Below the pieces are notes generated by a model. It saw only the letters and a list, made by a program, of their open reading frames with translations. It was not told where the DNA came from and did no database searches. Of a stretch of 64,000 nt of DNA, positions 26,748 to 35,089 are shown piece by piece. The first letter of the stretch is position 1. Every line of letters begins with the position of its first letter. Made by a program: the position numbers and the translations under genes. This DNA comes from Bog-473 sp963711065 (GTDB lineage Bacteria; Actinomycetota; Acidimicrobiia; Acidimicrobiales; RAAP-2). Location: assembly GCA_963711065.1 (NCBI GenBank), contig CAVQCO010000002.1, forward strand, positions 310,001-374,000, read 5' to 3'.

Positions 26748-28619
26748 TTGACCAGGGCGAGGTCGTTGGCGATGTGGCGCTGCACCGAGGCCACGGCCCG
26801 GAACGCCACCTTCAGGTAGTTTCGGGTCAAGGGGTTCAGCTCGTCCGGGTCGAGGAAATCGTCGGGCGGGACCCCCCGCTCCAACTGGGCGACCTGGTGG
26901 TCCAGCCGGAGCTGGCACACGAGCTCGAACGCCTCGCGCAGGGCGAGTGCGTCGAAGGCGGTGAGGATGCCGGCCTCCTCCGCCGCCGCCAGTCGTGCGT
27001 TGGTCGAGGCGCACGTGACCCCGGCGGCCAGCCCCGCCCACCGGGCGATGTCCACGATCGGTACCACGCCCCCGCTCTTCAGGTCGAGCCGGTTGCGGTG
27101 CTCGCCCGTGGACTCAACGACGAGGCCCCGCAGGAAGCCGGTGGGCGGTCGGTGGGCGAGGGCGAACTCGGCCAGCAGGCGCAGCAGCCGCGGGCGTGCC
27201 GGGGCGAGCCGGAACGTCTCTGCGATGAGCGGCTCGGTCTCGTCGCCCCACACCACCCGGCTGTCGACGAGCACTGACACCAGCACCAGGGCCTTTTCCT
27301 GGGTGGGGTGGTCGAGGAAAGACCGGGCCGCTTTCTGCCACGACGACAGCGACCGCACGAACAGTGGGTCCGACGCGCTGACCCGGTGTTCGTCGGGGCG
27401 GAACCCGCACCGCACCAGCAGGTCGGTCGCGGTGGTGGCGACTTCGCCCAGGTAGCGGCGCACCGCAGTCTCGTCGTGCCGGTCCCCGTCGAACCAGACG
27501 ATGGCGCTGTCGAGGTCGGAGCTCGGCACCGCCTCCCGTCGGGCCTGGCTGCCGAGCGTCAGCCACGTGAAGCGCGCCGGCGGCTCGCCCGCGCCGGCGA
27601 CGGTGAGGTCGAGCACCTTGCGGGTGAGTGCGTCGGCCACCACCGAGAAGAGCCGACATCACCTCCTCGGCCGGTACCCCGCCCTGGGTCATGGCGACGA
27701 CGGTCGGCCGCAACTTGGACGACGCGTCGACCAGCTCGCCGCCGGAGGACGCCCGGGAGATGGCACGGCGCAGGAAGAACGAGGAGCTCCGCTCCACGGC
27801 CAGGAGGTCGTGGTCCTCGACGATGCCGAGGACTCGCCCGTTTGCGGACACCACGGGGAAGTGCCGGATCCCCCGGTCGAGCATTTCCACCAGCACGTCG
27901 TTGCCCGAGCGGTCGCTGGGGATGGTGAACGCCGGTGCGGTCATGACCGCTGACACCGGTGCTTCGCCGGGCAGGTCGCCGGCGACCACCCGCGAGCGCA
28001 GGTCGCTGTCGGTGACGATCCCGACCGAGTCCTCCAGGTCGACGATGAGGGCGGTCGCCCCGGCCTCGGTCATCCGGCGGGCCGCTTCGCGGATCGGGGT
28101 CGCCGGCGCGCAGATCACCGGCTCGCTGCGGATGGTGGCGCTCACCGGCTCGCGCAGGCGGTCCCTCGGGACCTCGGAGCCGGGCGCGTGCAGCAGGTGA
28201 TGGCGGTCCTCGAGCATCGAGCGGGTGAGGTAGCGAAGGCCCTGGGGCTGGGCGAGGATCTCCGAGGCCGCATCGGCCGGGATGCGGTAGGCGAGGGTGT
28301 CCTCCGCTGCGCGCGTGGCGAAGCCCGTCGGGAGGCCGGACAACACCGATGCGTGCCCGAACAGCTCGCCCGGGCCCATCAGGTCGAGGACCCGTCCGTC
28401 GTCGACGACCTCCACGGCCCCGGCCCGGATCACCCGCAGGAACTCGATGCCCTCGGCACCCTTCGGGAAGATGGTCGTCCCGGCCGGGTGGAATTCGACC
28501 TCCACCGACTCCGCCAGTCGCTCGACCGCCGCAGGGTCGGACGCGTCGAAGGGCGGGCACTGAAGGAGAAAGTCAACGATGTCGGGTATCGCTGCCACCG
28601 CGCCCAGCAAACCACACAC
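26744..28619 (-). CDS. cNMP-binding/CBS/DUF294 nucleotidyltransferase protein (one frameshift)
   Basis: About 625 residues once a one-base shift near 27646-27653 is corrected. Order: a cyclic-nucleotide-binding domain (FHPAGTTIFPKGAEG, GPGELFGHASVLSG), two CBS domains (ARRMTEAGATALIVDLED, DRGIRHFPVVSANGRVLGIVED), then a GlnD-like nucleotidyltransferase (TWLTLGSQARREAVPSSDLDSAIVW) and the DUF294 C-terminal helical domain. This is the usual layout and length of the family, whose physiological role is unclear but signal-responsive. GTG 28619 is used; GTG 28598 is an alternative. Coupled to the exonuclease gene. The shift falls inside a conserved block, so a sequencing error is likely. Confidence 0.82.
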
Positions 28620-28742
28620 GCATCACCGACCAGAGATCGGACGGAGCCCGACTACGTGAACTGCATTCGAACCTTGAGATCCCCCCAACCGGGCGTGACC
28701 ACCGATCCGCGAATGGTGCGACCAGGGTCGGTTCGGCGTACC

Positions 28743-28905
28743 TTCTACGTGTCTTTATCGAGAGGGAAGGAGAGGAAAGGAGAGGGATCGTGAGGGGATC
28801 GCAACGCCGCCACCAGGAAGGTGCTCGGAAAACACCTGGTCAAAACACTGAGAGCCACACTTTCGCAATGTAGAGGCCGAGGATTCGAGTCCCTTCACCT
28901 CCACC
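28743..28905 (+). repeat. Right arm and tRNA fragment, copy 3
   Basis: 28862-28905 matches the tRNA 3' end over 44 bases with one mismatch. To its left, GTGTCTTTA, GGGGATCGCAACGCCGC, CCAGGAA and CTCGGAAA are shared in the same order with the arm of copy 2. The rest of the gap 28620-29133 holds the control elements at 29014-29067 and no further gene. Confidence 0.75.
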
Positions 28906-29013
28906 CGAGGCCTCGTGTGCGCGCGTCCCAGGGGCAGGCTCTTCCACCCAGCGGTGAACCGACGACTTGAGGTGTTGGTCTCCCTGGAGCGGACGGCGGC
29001 AGGGCACCGTTTG

Positions 29014-29067
29014 CTGCAACTGCCGTCTAGTTGCAGTCACCGACGGTCGTTGCAGTCCCGACGGCCG
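29014..29067 (+). promoter_or_regulatory. Inverted and direct repeats upstream of the RiPP operon
   Basis: CTGCAACT-N7-AGTTGCAG (29014-29036) is a perfect inverted repeat. It overlaps a tandem direct repeat, GTTGCAGTC(A)CCGACGG, at 29030-29049 and 29049-29067. The cluster lies 65-120 bases before the precursor start, which has a strong AAGGAGG site. Probable operator or activator site. Confidence 0.45.
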
Positions 29068-29133
29068 CACCCCCTGTAACCGGACGGCACCGACTGCGTC
29101 TTGGGGGAGACCACAAATTTCAAGGAGGACTCC

Positions 29134-29493
29134 ATGTCCAGTGACAGCCTGGCCGTTGCCCTGATGGCGCTCGACGACCCCGAAGTGCGTGCCAAGGCGA
29201 GGAACGGTGACTTCAGCGGGTTCCACCCCGACGTGGTGCTGAGCTCGAAGGAGGAGTCCCTGGTCAGGGCGGCCGCCGAGGAGGAGCAGGATCCCGAGGT
29301 GGCCGGCTATGACGCGGCGTCGTCTGCGCTCTTCCATGCGGCGAGCACCGTCCCGGGCGGCATCGTCAGCGCCCCTGTGGCTCAGGCGTTCCAGGGGTAC
29401 ATGGCCGGGAAGTTCCAGGGCCTGGGATCGGCCATGGCCGGGCCGTGCGCCTGCCCGCCGATGGCCTCCATCGGGTTCGCCGGTTTCGAGTAG
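29134..29493 (+). CDS. Putative RiPP precursor peptide, MNIO-associated
   Basis: A 119-residue protein with an AAGGAGG site 6 bases before its ATG. The N-terminal ~65 residues form a charged helical leader (LMALDDPEVRAKARNG, SSKEESLVRAAAEEEQDPEVAGY), loosely like Nif11-type leaders. The C-terminal part is Gly/Ala-rich and ends GPCACPPMASIGFAGFE, so its only cysteines sit in the presumed core. It is the first gene of an operon with a His-rich partner, an MNIO enzyme and a methyltransferase, the typical setting for an MNIO-modified peptide. A paralogue with the same leader pattern and a CCP-containing tail is at 58933-59295. The modification and final product are unknown. Confidence 0.7.
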   Translation: MSSDSLAVALMALDDPEVRAKARNGDFSGFHPDVVLSSKEESLVRAAAEEEQDPEVAGYDAASSALFHAASTVPGGIVSAPVAQAFQGYMAGKFQGLGSAMAGPCACPPMASIGFAGFE

Positions 29494-29835
29494 GTGGCGG
29501 AGAACGACCTCAAAGGGCTTCAGCGCGCCGTCGTCGAGCTCGTGACCGACGACGGCGCGCGGCGGGCCTGGAACGCCGACCCCGTCGGCTTCGCCGCGGC
29601 ACGCCTGTCCGGGTCGGCCGCGGCGACGGTGGCGACCATCAGCCCGGCCGGCCTGGAGGCCATGACCCTCTCGCACGTCGCCAAGAAGGAGCGCTTCGAC
29701 CATCTCCATCGGCTGCACCACGAGCTCGAGGCCAAGAAGGCGGCCGAGCGGGACGGGGCGGCGGTCGCCGGGAACGGCCACGAGCACGGGCACGGCGGGA
29801 ACCATCACTCGCATCACGAGGGGGATCCGTCGTGA
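29494..29835 (+). CDS. Leader-like helical protein with His-rich tail, RiPP operon partner
   Basis: A 113-residue product from a GTG directly after the precursor stop. The first ~85 residues are helical (LKGLQRAVVELVTDDGARRAWNADP ... ATISPAGLEAMTL) and resemble the DPxxF-type N-terminal domain of partner proteins in MNIO clusters, or a leader peptide. The last ~25 residues (NGHEHGHGGNHHSHHEGDPS) carry nine His, a likely metal-binding tail. It could recognise the precursor for the enzyme, deliver iron, or be a second substrate. The stop overlaps the MNIO start (GTGA). Confidence 0.6.
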   Translation: MAENDLKGLQRAVVELVTDDGARRAWNADPVGFAAARLSGSAAATVATISPAGLEAMTLSHVAKKERFDHLHRLHHELEAKKAAERDGAAVAGNGHEHGHGGNHHSHHEGDPS

Positions 29836-30666
29836 TCGCCGTGGGCTGCACCTTCCGCGCCGGCCTGATCCCGTTCTTGTGGGACCGACCCGAGTCCGTC
29901 GACGTGTTCGAGCACTCCATGGACGCGTTCGTCGGTGCCGGGGCCGACGGGCTGCGCTCGGCGGCCACCTGTGCGGAGATGAAGGACTTCACCCTCCACG
30001 CCATCGGCCTCTCGCTCGGGTCGGAAGGGATTCGGGAGCGCGCACAGTTCCTCGGAGAGATCAAGGCCGTGCTCGAGGTGATGGGGGCGACCGAGTTGAG
30101 CGACCACCTCGCCTTCAGCCGGGTCGATGAAGTCCGCATGCACGACTTCGCCCCGTTGTGGCGGGTCGAGGAGCAGCTCGAGCTCTTCGTGGACAACGTG
30201 GACTTCGTGCAGGATCGCCTGGGCGTCCGCCTCTCGGTCGAGAACGTCGCCACGCTGTTCGACCTGGGCGGGGACATCCGGCCGGCCGAATTCGCCAACG
30301 AGGTCAGCCGGCGCACCGGCTGCGGCCTGTTGCTCGACATCTCCAACGTGCTGATCAACGAGGCCAACGGCTTCGGAGACCGCCGCGGCCGAGTTCGCCG
30401 AACTGGATCTCGAGCGGGTCACCCAAGTCCACCTGGCCGGCGGCGAGCTGGTGGACGGCCTGATGTGGGATGCGCACTCGAGCCCTGTTGCCATCCCCGA
30501 CGTGGTGTGGCTCGAGCGCCTGTTGCCGAGGCTCACGAACTGCACCTCCATCATCATCGAGCGCGACGAGCGCCTCCAGGAGGGCCACGAGCTCGTGCAG
30601 GATCTCGAGACGGTCCGCCAGGTCGTGGCGCGAGCGGCGAGCGGGGCGGTTCCGATCCCTTCGTGA
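29832..30666 (+). CDS. MNIO (DUF692) multinuclear non-heme iron oxidative enzyme (one frameshift)
   Basis: DUF692/MNIO enzymes use two or three iron ions to modify Cys or Asp in RiPP precursors oxidatively. After correcting a one-base insertion near 30372-30380 the product is ~277 residues with a TIM-barrel pattern. Candidate metal ligands in order are His56 (TLHAIGLSLG), Asp91-His92 (LSDHLAFS), Glu137 (LSVENVATL), Asp169/Asn172 (LLLDISNV), the His of VHLAGGE, Asp/His of MWDAHSSPV and the Glu of IIIERDE. This spacing is that of the family. The GTG start and the stop both overlap neighbouring genes by 4 bases. Because the shift lies between two conserved blocks, the enzyme is probably intact in the organism. 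Confidence 0.85.
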
Positions 30667-31718
30667 ACCCGACGGCGTTCGACGGCACCCGGGTGCTGGG
30701 CGACCGGACCGCCCTTCACGCACTGGTCGGGCTCGCCGACCGCTTGCGGCGTGCGGGCTACAGCAATGCGCCGTCCCGGGTCGACCCCGTCGCAGGAGAA
30801 CTGGCCCTCGGGTACCCGGTGTCGTGTCCTGCGTTGGGGCAGGCCGAGCTCGTGGCCTTCGTCAGGTCCGGGGCGGGCGACGTCGCGGAGGACCGTTTCG
30901 TGCCGCGCTTCACGCTCTTCGCGCTGGGGGAGATCATCACCCTGGTGCCCAAGGATGACGGAAATGATCCGGGCCGGGTCTACTTCGGCCGTGACTCGCT
31001 GTGGTTGGCCGACTTCGTGTCCCGCCTGAGGACGCCGGGGGGAGCGGTCGCGGACCTGGGCACGGGCGCCGGCACGGTCGCCGCCGTCGTGGCACCTCGC
31101 TTCGACGTGGTGGTGGCCACGGACATCGTGGGGCGCACGGTGGCCTGCGCGGCGGTCACGTTCGCTCTCAACCCGCGCCGCGACGGGACACCGTCGGTGA
31201 CCGCCGTCGCCACCGACGTCGCCGCCGGCTTGGCCCCCGGAACGTTCGCCCTGGTGACGGGCAACCCGCCCTGGGTCCCCGACCTCGATCACGAGGTGGC
31301 GGGGCCGAGCCGCGTCTTCGCCGAGGGAGGGGCGACCGGGTTCGAGCTCCCGCGCCGGTTCATCGTCGAAGGGGCCGCGCTGCTCGCCCCTGGCGGCGTC
31401 ATGGTGATGCTGGCCCTCGACGCGACCTGGGCCGACGGGGCCCGACCCCTGCGCTCGCTGGCCCGGGGGCTGATGCGGCTCGGCCTGGAGGTGTCCCTGG
31501 CGCCGACCGGGCTCTCGGACCTGTGGGACACCCTCGAGCGCGACATGTGCGAGCGGATCCCAAAGCTCAGCTCCGTCTCCCACGTGGCGCTCGTCGCGCA
31601 CCGGCCCGCTCTGGACCTGGCGCCGGGTGACGCCGGCGCCGGTCAGTCCGCGTCGTCCGGGTCGAGGACGAAGCGGAACAGCGACCCGAACAGTCTGTGG
31701 GCGACCAGCTCGGTGTAG
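30663..31718 (+). CDS. Class I SAM-dependent methyltransferase (HemK-like NPPW), RiPP operon
   Basis: A 351-residue product with an N-terminal ~120-residue domain, the SAM-binding motif VADLGTGAGTVAAVVA, an acidic strand VVVATDIVGR and the catalytic NPPW motif (LVTGNPPWVPDL). NPPY/NPPW methyltransferases of the HemK/PrmC and N6-adenine type modify side-chain or base nitrogens, so N-methylation of the precursor is conceivable, although an unrelated role is possible. The GTG start overlaps the MNIO stop (GTGA). The last 25 codons overlap the convergent gene at 31643-32875; this tail (SGSRTKRNSDPNS) is probably unconserved. Confidence 0.78.
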   Translation: MNPTAFDGTRVLGDRTALHALVGLADRLRRAGYSNAPSRVDPVAGELALGYPVSCPALGQAELVAFVRSGAGDVAEDRFVPRFTLFALGEIITLVPKDDGNDPGRVYFGRDSLWLADFVSRLRTPGGAVADLGTGAGTVAAVVAPRFDVVVATDIVGRTVACAAVTFALNPRRDGTPSVTAVATDVAAGLAPGTFALVTGNPPWVPDLDHEVAGPSRVFAEGGATGFELPRRFIVEGAALLAPGGVMVMLALDATWADGARPLRSLARGLMRLGLEVSLAPTGLSDLWDTLERDMCERIPKLSSVSHVALVAHRPALDLAPGDAGAGQSASSGSRTKRNSDPNSLWATSSV

Positions 31719-32875
31719 ACGGCCTCGCCCGGCGACCCGTCGGCGCCGCCGGCTGCGCTTTGGACATAACACCGTGCGTCTTCGGAGAGTGCGCACGCGC
31801 CCGGTCGGCCCGAGGTGGCGAGGCGACCGAGCAGCTCGGCCACGAGGTGGCACAGCGCGCGCCGGGGCGTGGCGTCCGGGACGACGGCCTGGAGGACGCC
31901 GGTCGCCATGTTCCATTCCGTGCCCGCCGCCACCATGGAGAGCAGCAGCCGATCGTTGGGTTCACCGAGGGCTCGCAGCTCGCTCAGGGCCAGGAAGCCG
32001 ACGAACAGCTGGCGGGCGTAGCGGGAAACCGCCCGACGCGCCGCCTCGGAGTCTCCGAGCGGGTTGGCCGCGAGCAACGGATCGAGATAGAGCGAGCTGC
32101 CGAATTGCCTGACGGCCGCGGCGACGTAGTCGAGGAGCTCGACCGGGCTCGCGTCGGGGAGCACACGTCGCAGGTATTCGCTCCCCGCCTCGGGCCCGAT
32201 CCGGCAGGACGCGGCGAACCCCTGGAGGCGCATCGTCGTGTCCGGGGATCGCCCCGCGCCGGCGAAGGCGAGCCCGCCGTGGGTGTAGGAACGCTGCGGG
32301 TCCCGGGCATCCACCAAGGTCCGGGCCACGAGCGACAACGTGGGAGGCGGCCCGAAGTGCAGGTTCGAGTGGATGAGCGCGGGCCCGGAGGGGATGCACC
32401 GGACGTCACCCGGGCCCAGGACCTCCACCTCGGTGCAGCGGAGCCGGCCCACCTCCATTTCCGTTGAGACGTGCTCGGCCGCCTCGAAGCGGTAGACGTT
32501 CTGGAGGCTCTGGCCCTCGAGGATGGAGAAGGCCCCGTTGAAACGATGGTCGTGGATGAGGGTCGTCTCGTCGAACCAGAACAACAGGTACACGATGAAG
32601 CCGTCGCCGCGGTAGACGGTCACCGCCGGCTGGCCGAAGCCCGACCCCAGGTCGTGCTGGTGCGGCAACGTGGCGCCGGCCAGCCAGGCGAGCGAGGGAA
32701 GGGCGAGCCCGGTCGCCGGCGCGGGGTACCGGGTCAGGACACCGGCCGCGATCTCGGGGAAGTCCTCGGGGTGGCGACCCGCAGCGGCCCACCTCGCGCC
32801 GACGGCATCCCCGAGCGACGTCCACCACGTGCTCACCAGCGTCACCTCCGGCGGCACCGCAGCGTGGGCGGTCAT
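31643..32875 (-). CDS. Cupin-like hypothetical protein
   Basis: A 410-residue product of unrecognised family. Residues ~85-190 look like a cupin barrel related to the cysteine-dioxygenase type: VYLLFWFDETTLIHDHRFNGAFSILEG contains HDH followed by FxILEG, and a second His appears in PSGPALIHSNLHFG. This suggests a mononuclear metal site and an oxygenase or isomerase role. The C-terminal ~200 residues are helical (LRALGEPNDRLLLSMVAAG, LCHLVAELLGRL). It is convergent with, and overlaps the end of, the RiPP methyltransferase, so a functional link is possible. GGATGGGCGG precedes the ATG. Confidence 0.65.
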   Translation of the reverse strand: MTAHAAVPPEVTLVSTWWTSLGDAVGARWAAAGRHPEDFPEIAAGVLTRYPAPATGLALPSLAWLAGATLPHQHDLGSGFGQPAVTVYRGDGFIVYLLFWFDETTLIHDHRFNGAFSILEGQSLQNVYRFEAAEHVSTEMEVGRLRCTEVEVLGPGDVRCIPSGPALIHSNLHFGPPPTLSLVARTLVDARDPQRSYTHGGLAFAGAGRSPDTTMRLQGFAASCRIGPEAGSEYLRRVLPDASPVELLDYVAAAVRQFGSSLYLDPLLAANPLGDSEAARRAVSRYARQLFVGFLALSELRALGEPNDRLLLSMVAAGTEWNMATGVLQAVVPDATPRRALCHLVAELLGRLATSGRPGACALSEDARCYVQSAAGGADGSPGEAVYTELVAHRLFGSLFRFVLDPDDAD

Positions 32876-32945
32876 CCGCCCATCCTTTCATTTCGGGGTG
32901 TGCGCACCGGGCGCCAACACGGCGCACCCGCCGTGGCGGGGGACT

Positions 32946-33704
32946 TCAGCGCGCGAAGAGGTGATAGCCGGCGAACACCCAGGCCGCGACGAGCACGATC
33001 CTCGCCGCCATCGAGGCGGAGACGAAGCGGATCAACTCCTCTGCGTTGGCCAACCGGCCGTCGGAGCGCCGCGCCAGCAGATCGAGCAACAAGGCGGCGA
33101 TGGGGACGGCGACCCAGAACGCAACCCCGACCGGCGGGCTCGAGGGCAGCAGCAGGCTCGGGGCGGCCGGGTGCCCACCGAAGGTCACGAGGCCGGCGCC
33201 CAACGCGACCCCCGGCTCGTGGGTCTCGGGATCCTGCGGCCGGCCGATCGCCGGGTCGGGGACGGGCGACCGGGCGAGCGCCACCTCGTAGCCGATCCCG
33301 ACCAGCATCCACACGAGGAGGAGGGCGGCATTGAGGGGCCGGTACGCCTGTGACAGCGCGCTGATCGTCAGGTGGTAGCGGTGCGGCCCCGTGTCGAGGC
33401 CGAGCACGTCCCACGCGAGCACCACCGCGCACAGCGCGAGCCACGGTGCGACGCCCTTCAAGGCCCGCCGGCCGCCGCCGCGACCCGGCCGCGGCCACGG
33501 TGCACGAACCGGCTCGAGGCGCCGGCCGAAGCGCATCCCCCGTGTGCCTCCCCAGAAGAGGAGGTCCACCAGGAGCACGGCCCCGAGTGAGCATGCCCAC
33601 GTGATCTCCGCCGCCGCGGTCGAGCGATGGAAGCCGCTCACCCATCCGCACCACGCACAGAGGGCCACGCCGGCCACGCCGAGACGGACCCCCAGTCCTC
33701 GCAC
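32946..33704 (-). CDS. Hypothetical polytopic membrane protein
   Basis: A 252-residue product from GTG. Five or six hydrophobic segments are seen (GVRLGVAGVALCAWCGWVSG, ITWACSLGAVLLVDLLFW, WLALCAVVLAWDVLGL, LNAALLLVWMLVGIGYEV, VAFWVAVPIAALLLDLL, IVLVAAWVFAGYHLF). Two short conserved-looking pieces are RYHLTISALSQAYRP and RSDGRLANAEELIRFVSAS. No transport or enzymatic motif was recognised. It is divergent from the MFS gene. Confidence 0.65.
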   Translation of the reverse strand: MRGLGVRLGVAGVALCAWCGWVSGFHRSTAAAEITWACSLGAVLLVDLLFWGGTRGMRFGRRLEPVRAPWPRPGRGGGRRALKGVAPWLALCAVVLAWDVLGLDTGPHRYHLTISALSQAYRPLNAALLLVWMLVGIGYEVALARSPVPDPAIGRPQDPETHEPGVALGAGLVTFGGHPAAPSLLLPSSPPVGVAFWVAVPIAALLLDLLARRSDGRLANAEELIRFVSASMAARIVLVAAWVFAGYHLFAR

Positions 33705-33759
33705 GCCACCGGTCTATCGGAGCGCGGGACCGGCCGCACCCTGCCGTTAGGGTCCGCCG

Positions 33760-35016
33760 ATGGCCAAGGGCGCGTTGGCGCGGCACCGCGACTTCCGGCT
33801 GCTCTGGGGTGGCCAGACCGTGAGCGAGCTCGGCTCTCAGGTGAGCCTCCTCGCCATCCCCCTCCTGGCGGTGGGGACGTTGCACGCGACCACCTTCGAG
33901 ATGGGTCTGCTCACTGCGGCATCGACGGCTGCCTTCCTGATCGTCGGGCTCCCGGCCGGGGTGTGGGTCGACCGGATGCGCCGCCGCCGGGTGATGATCG
34001 GTGCCGACCTCGGCCGGGTGCTCGCGCTGGGCTCGGTGCCGGTGGCCTACGCCGTCGGCGGGCTGACGCTCGCCCAGCTCTTCGTGGTCACGTTGGCCAG
34101 CGGGATCCTCACCGTCTTCTTCGATGTCGCCTACCAGTCGTACCTGCCCGCGCTGGTCGGACGAGAGCACCTCGTCGAGGGCAACGCGAAGCTGACCGGG
34201 AGCGCGCAGGTCGCCGCGGTGGCCGGTCCGAGCGTGGCCGGCGGGCTCGTCCAGGCCATCGGCGCCTCGGCCGCCGTGGCCGTCGACTCGGCGAGCTTCC
34301 TCGCCTCCGCCGCCACGATCACCGCCATTCGAGCCCCCGAGCCGAGGCCGGACGTTCCCGAAGCAGGGCACCCCAAGCTCTTCCACGACATCGCAGAGGG
34401 TCTGCGGTTCGTCTTCGGCAACGAGCTGTTGCGGGCCATCGCGGCGACCACCGCGACGTCAAACCTGTTCAGTGGCATCGCCGCTGCCGTCGAGATCGTC
34501 TTCCTCGTGCGCGAGGTGCATGCATCGCCTGGCGTGATCGGCCTCCTCTTCACCCTGGGTGGCGTGGGTGGCGTGCTGGGGGCGCTCGCCGCCGGCCCGA
34601 TCGCGCGCCGCTTCGGCGGCGTGCGCGCCACCATCATCGGCATCGCGGGCAGTGCCGGCGCGTTGCTCATACCGCTCACCATGCCCGGGGCGGGGCTGCT
34701 CTTCTTCGGTGCCGGCATGTTCTGCGTCTCGTTCTCGGCCGTCGTCTACAACGTCAACCAGGTGAGCTTCCGGCAGCGCCTGTGCCCGGACCGGCTGCTC
34801 GGCCGCATGAACGCCACGATGCGCTTCGTCGTCTGGGGCGTGCTGCCCATCGGCGCCCTGGTCGGGGGAGTGCTGGGCTCGGTGGCGGGACTGCGGACGA
34901 CGTTGTGGATCGGCGCCGTGGGGGAGGCGCTGGCCGGGGTCTGGCTGCTCGTCTCTCCCATGCGGGGCATGCGGGACTTCCCCGATGCGCCCGAGGGGCG
35001 GCCGAGCCCGAAGTGA
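33760..35016 (+). CDS. MFS transporter, EntS-like exporter family
   Basis: A 418-residue major facilitator superfamily protein with about 12 membrane segments. The N-terminus FRLLWGGQTVSELGSQVSLLAIPLLA and motif A GVWVDRMRRRRVMIGADLGR match the MFS_3/EntS-type exporters of siderophores and drugs, as does DVAYQSYLPALVGREHLVEGNAKL between segments 4 and 6. A second motif-A-like GPIARRFGGVRATI starts the C-terminal half. The substrate is not predictable. The pyruvate-kinase-like gene starts 74 bases downstream on the same strand. Confidence 0.88.
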   Translation: MAKGALARHRDFRLLWGGQTVSELGSQVSLLAIPLLAVGTLHATTFEMGLLTAASTAAFLIVGLPAGVWVDRMRRRRVMIGADLGRVLALGSVPVAYAVGGLTLAQLFVVTLASGILTVFFDVAYQSYLPALVGREHLVEGNAKLTGSAQVAAVAGPSVAGGLVQAIGASAAVAVDSASFLASAATITAIRAPEPRPDVPEAGHPKLFHDIAEGLRFVFGNELLRAIAATTATSNLFSGIAAAVEIVFLVREVHASPGVIGLLFTLGGVGGVLGALAAGPIARRFGGVRATIIGIAGSAGALLIPLTMPGAGLLFFGAGMFCVSFSAVVYNVNQVSFRQRLCPDRLLGRMNATMRFVVWGVLPIGALVGGVLGSVAGLRTTLWIGAVGEALAGVWLLVSPMRGMRDFPDAPEGRPSPK

Positions 35017-35089
35017 CCTCCGGCCCTATCAGCCCCGGCGCCGCCGCCCGAAGCTGAAGGAGGGGACGAGCGAAAGGTCCGGCCCGGCC

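Larger units (their letters stand above)
25750..28905. mobile_element. Second tandem element between tRNA repeats 2 and 3
   Basis: Delimited by tRNA-Ala fragments at 25750-25799 and 28862-28905, with right arms homologous to island 1. It contains only an exonuclease and a cNMP/CBS/nucleotidyltransferase gene, which are coupled to each other. Their composition resembles the host. It may be a second, reduced element or host DNA trapped between att sites; no recombinase is present. Confidence 0.5.
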
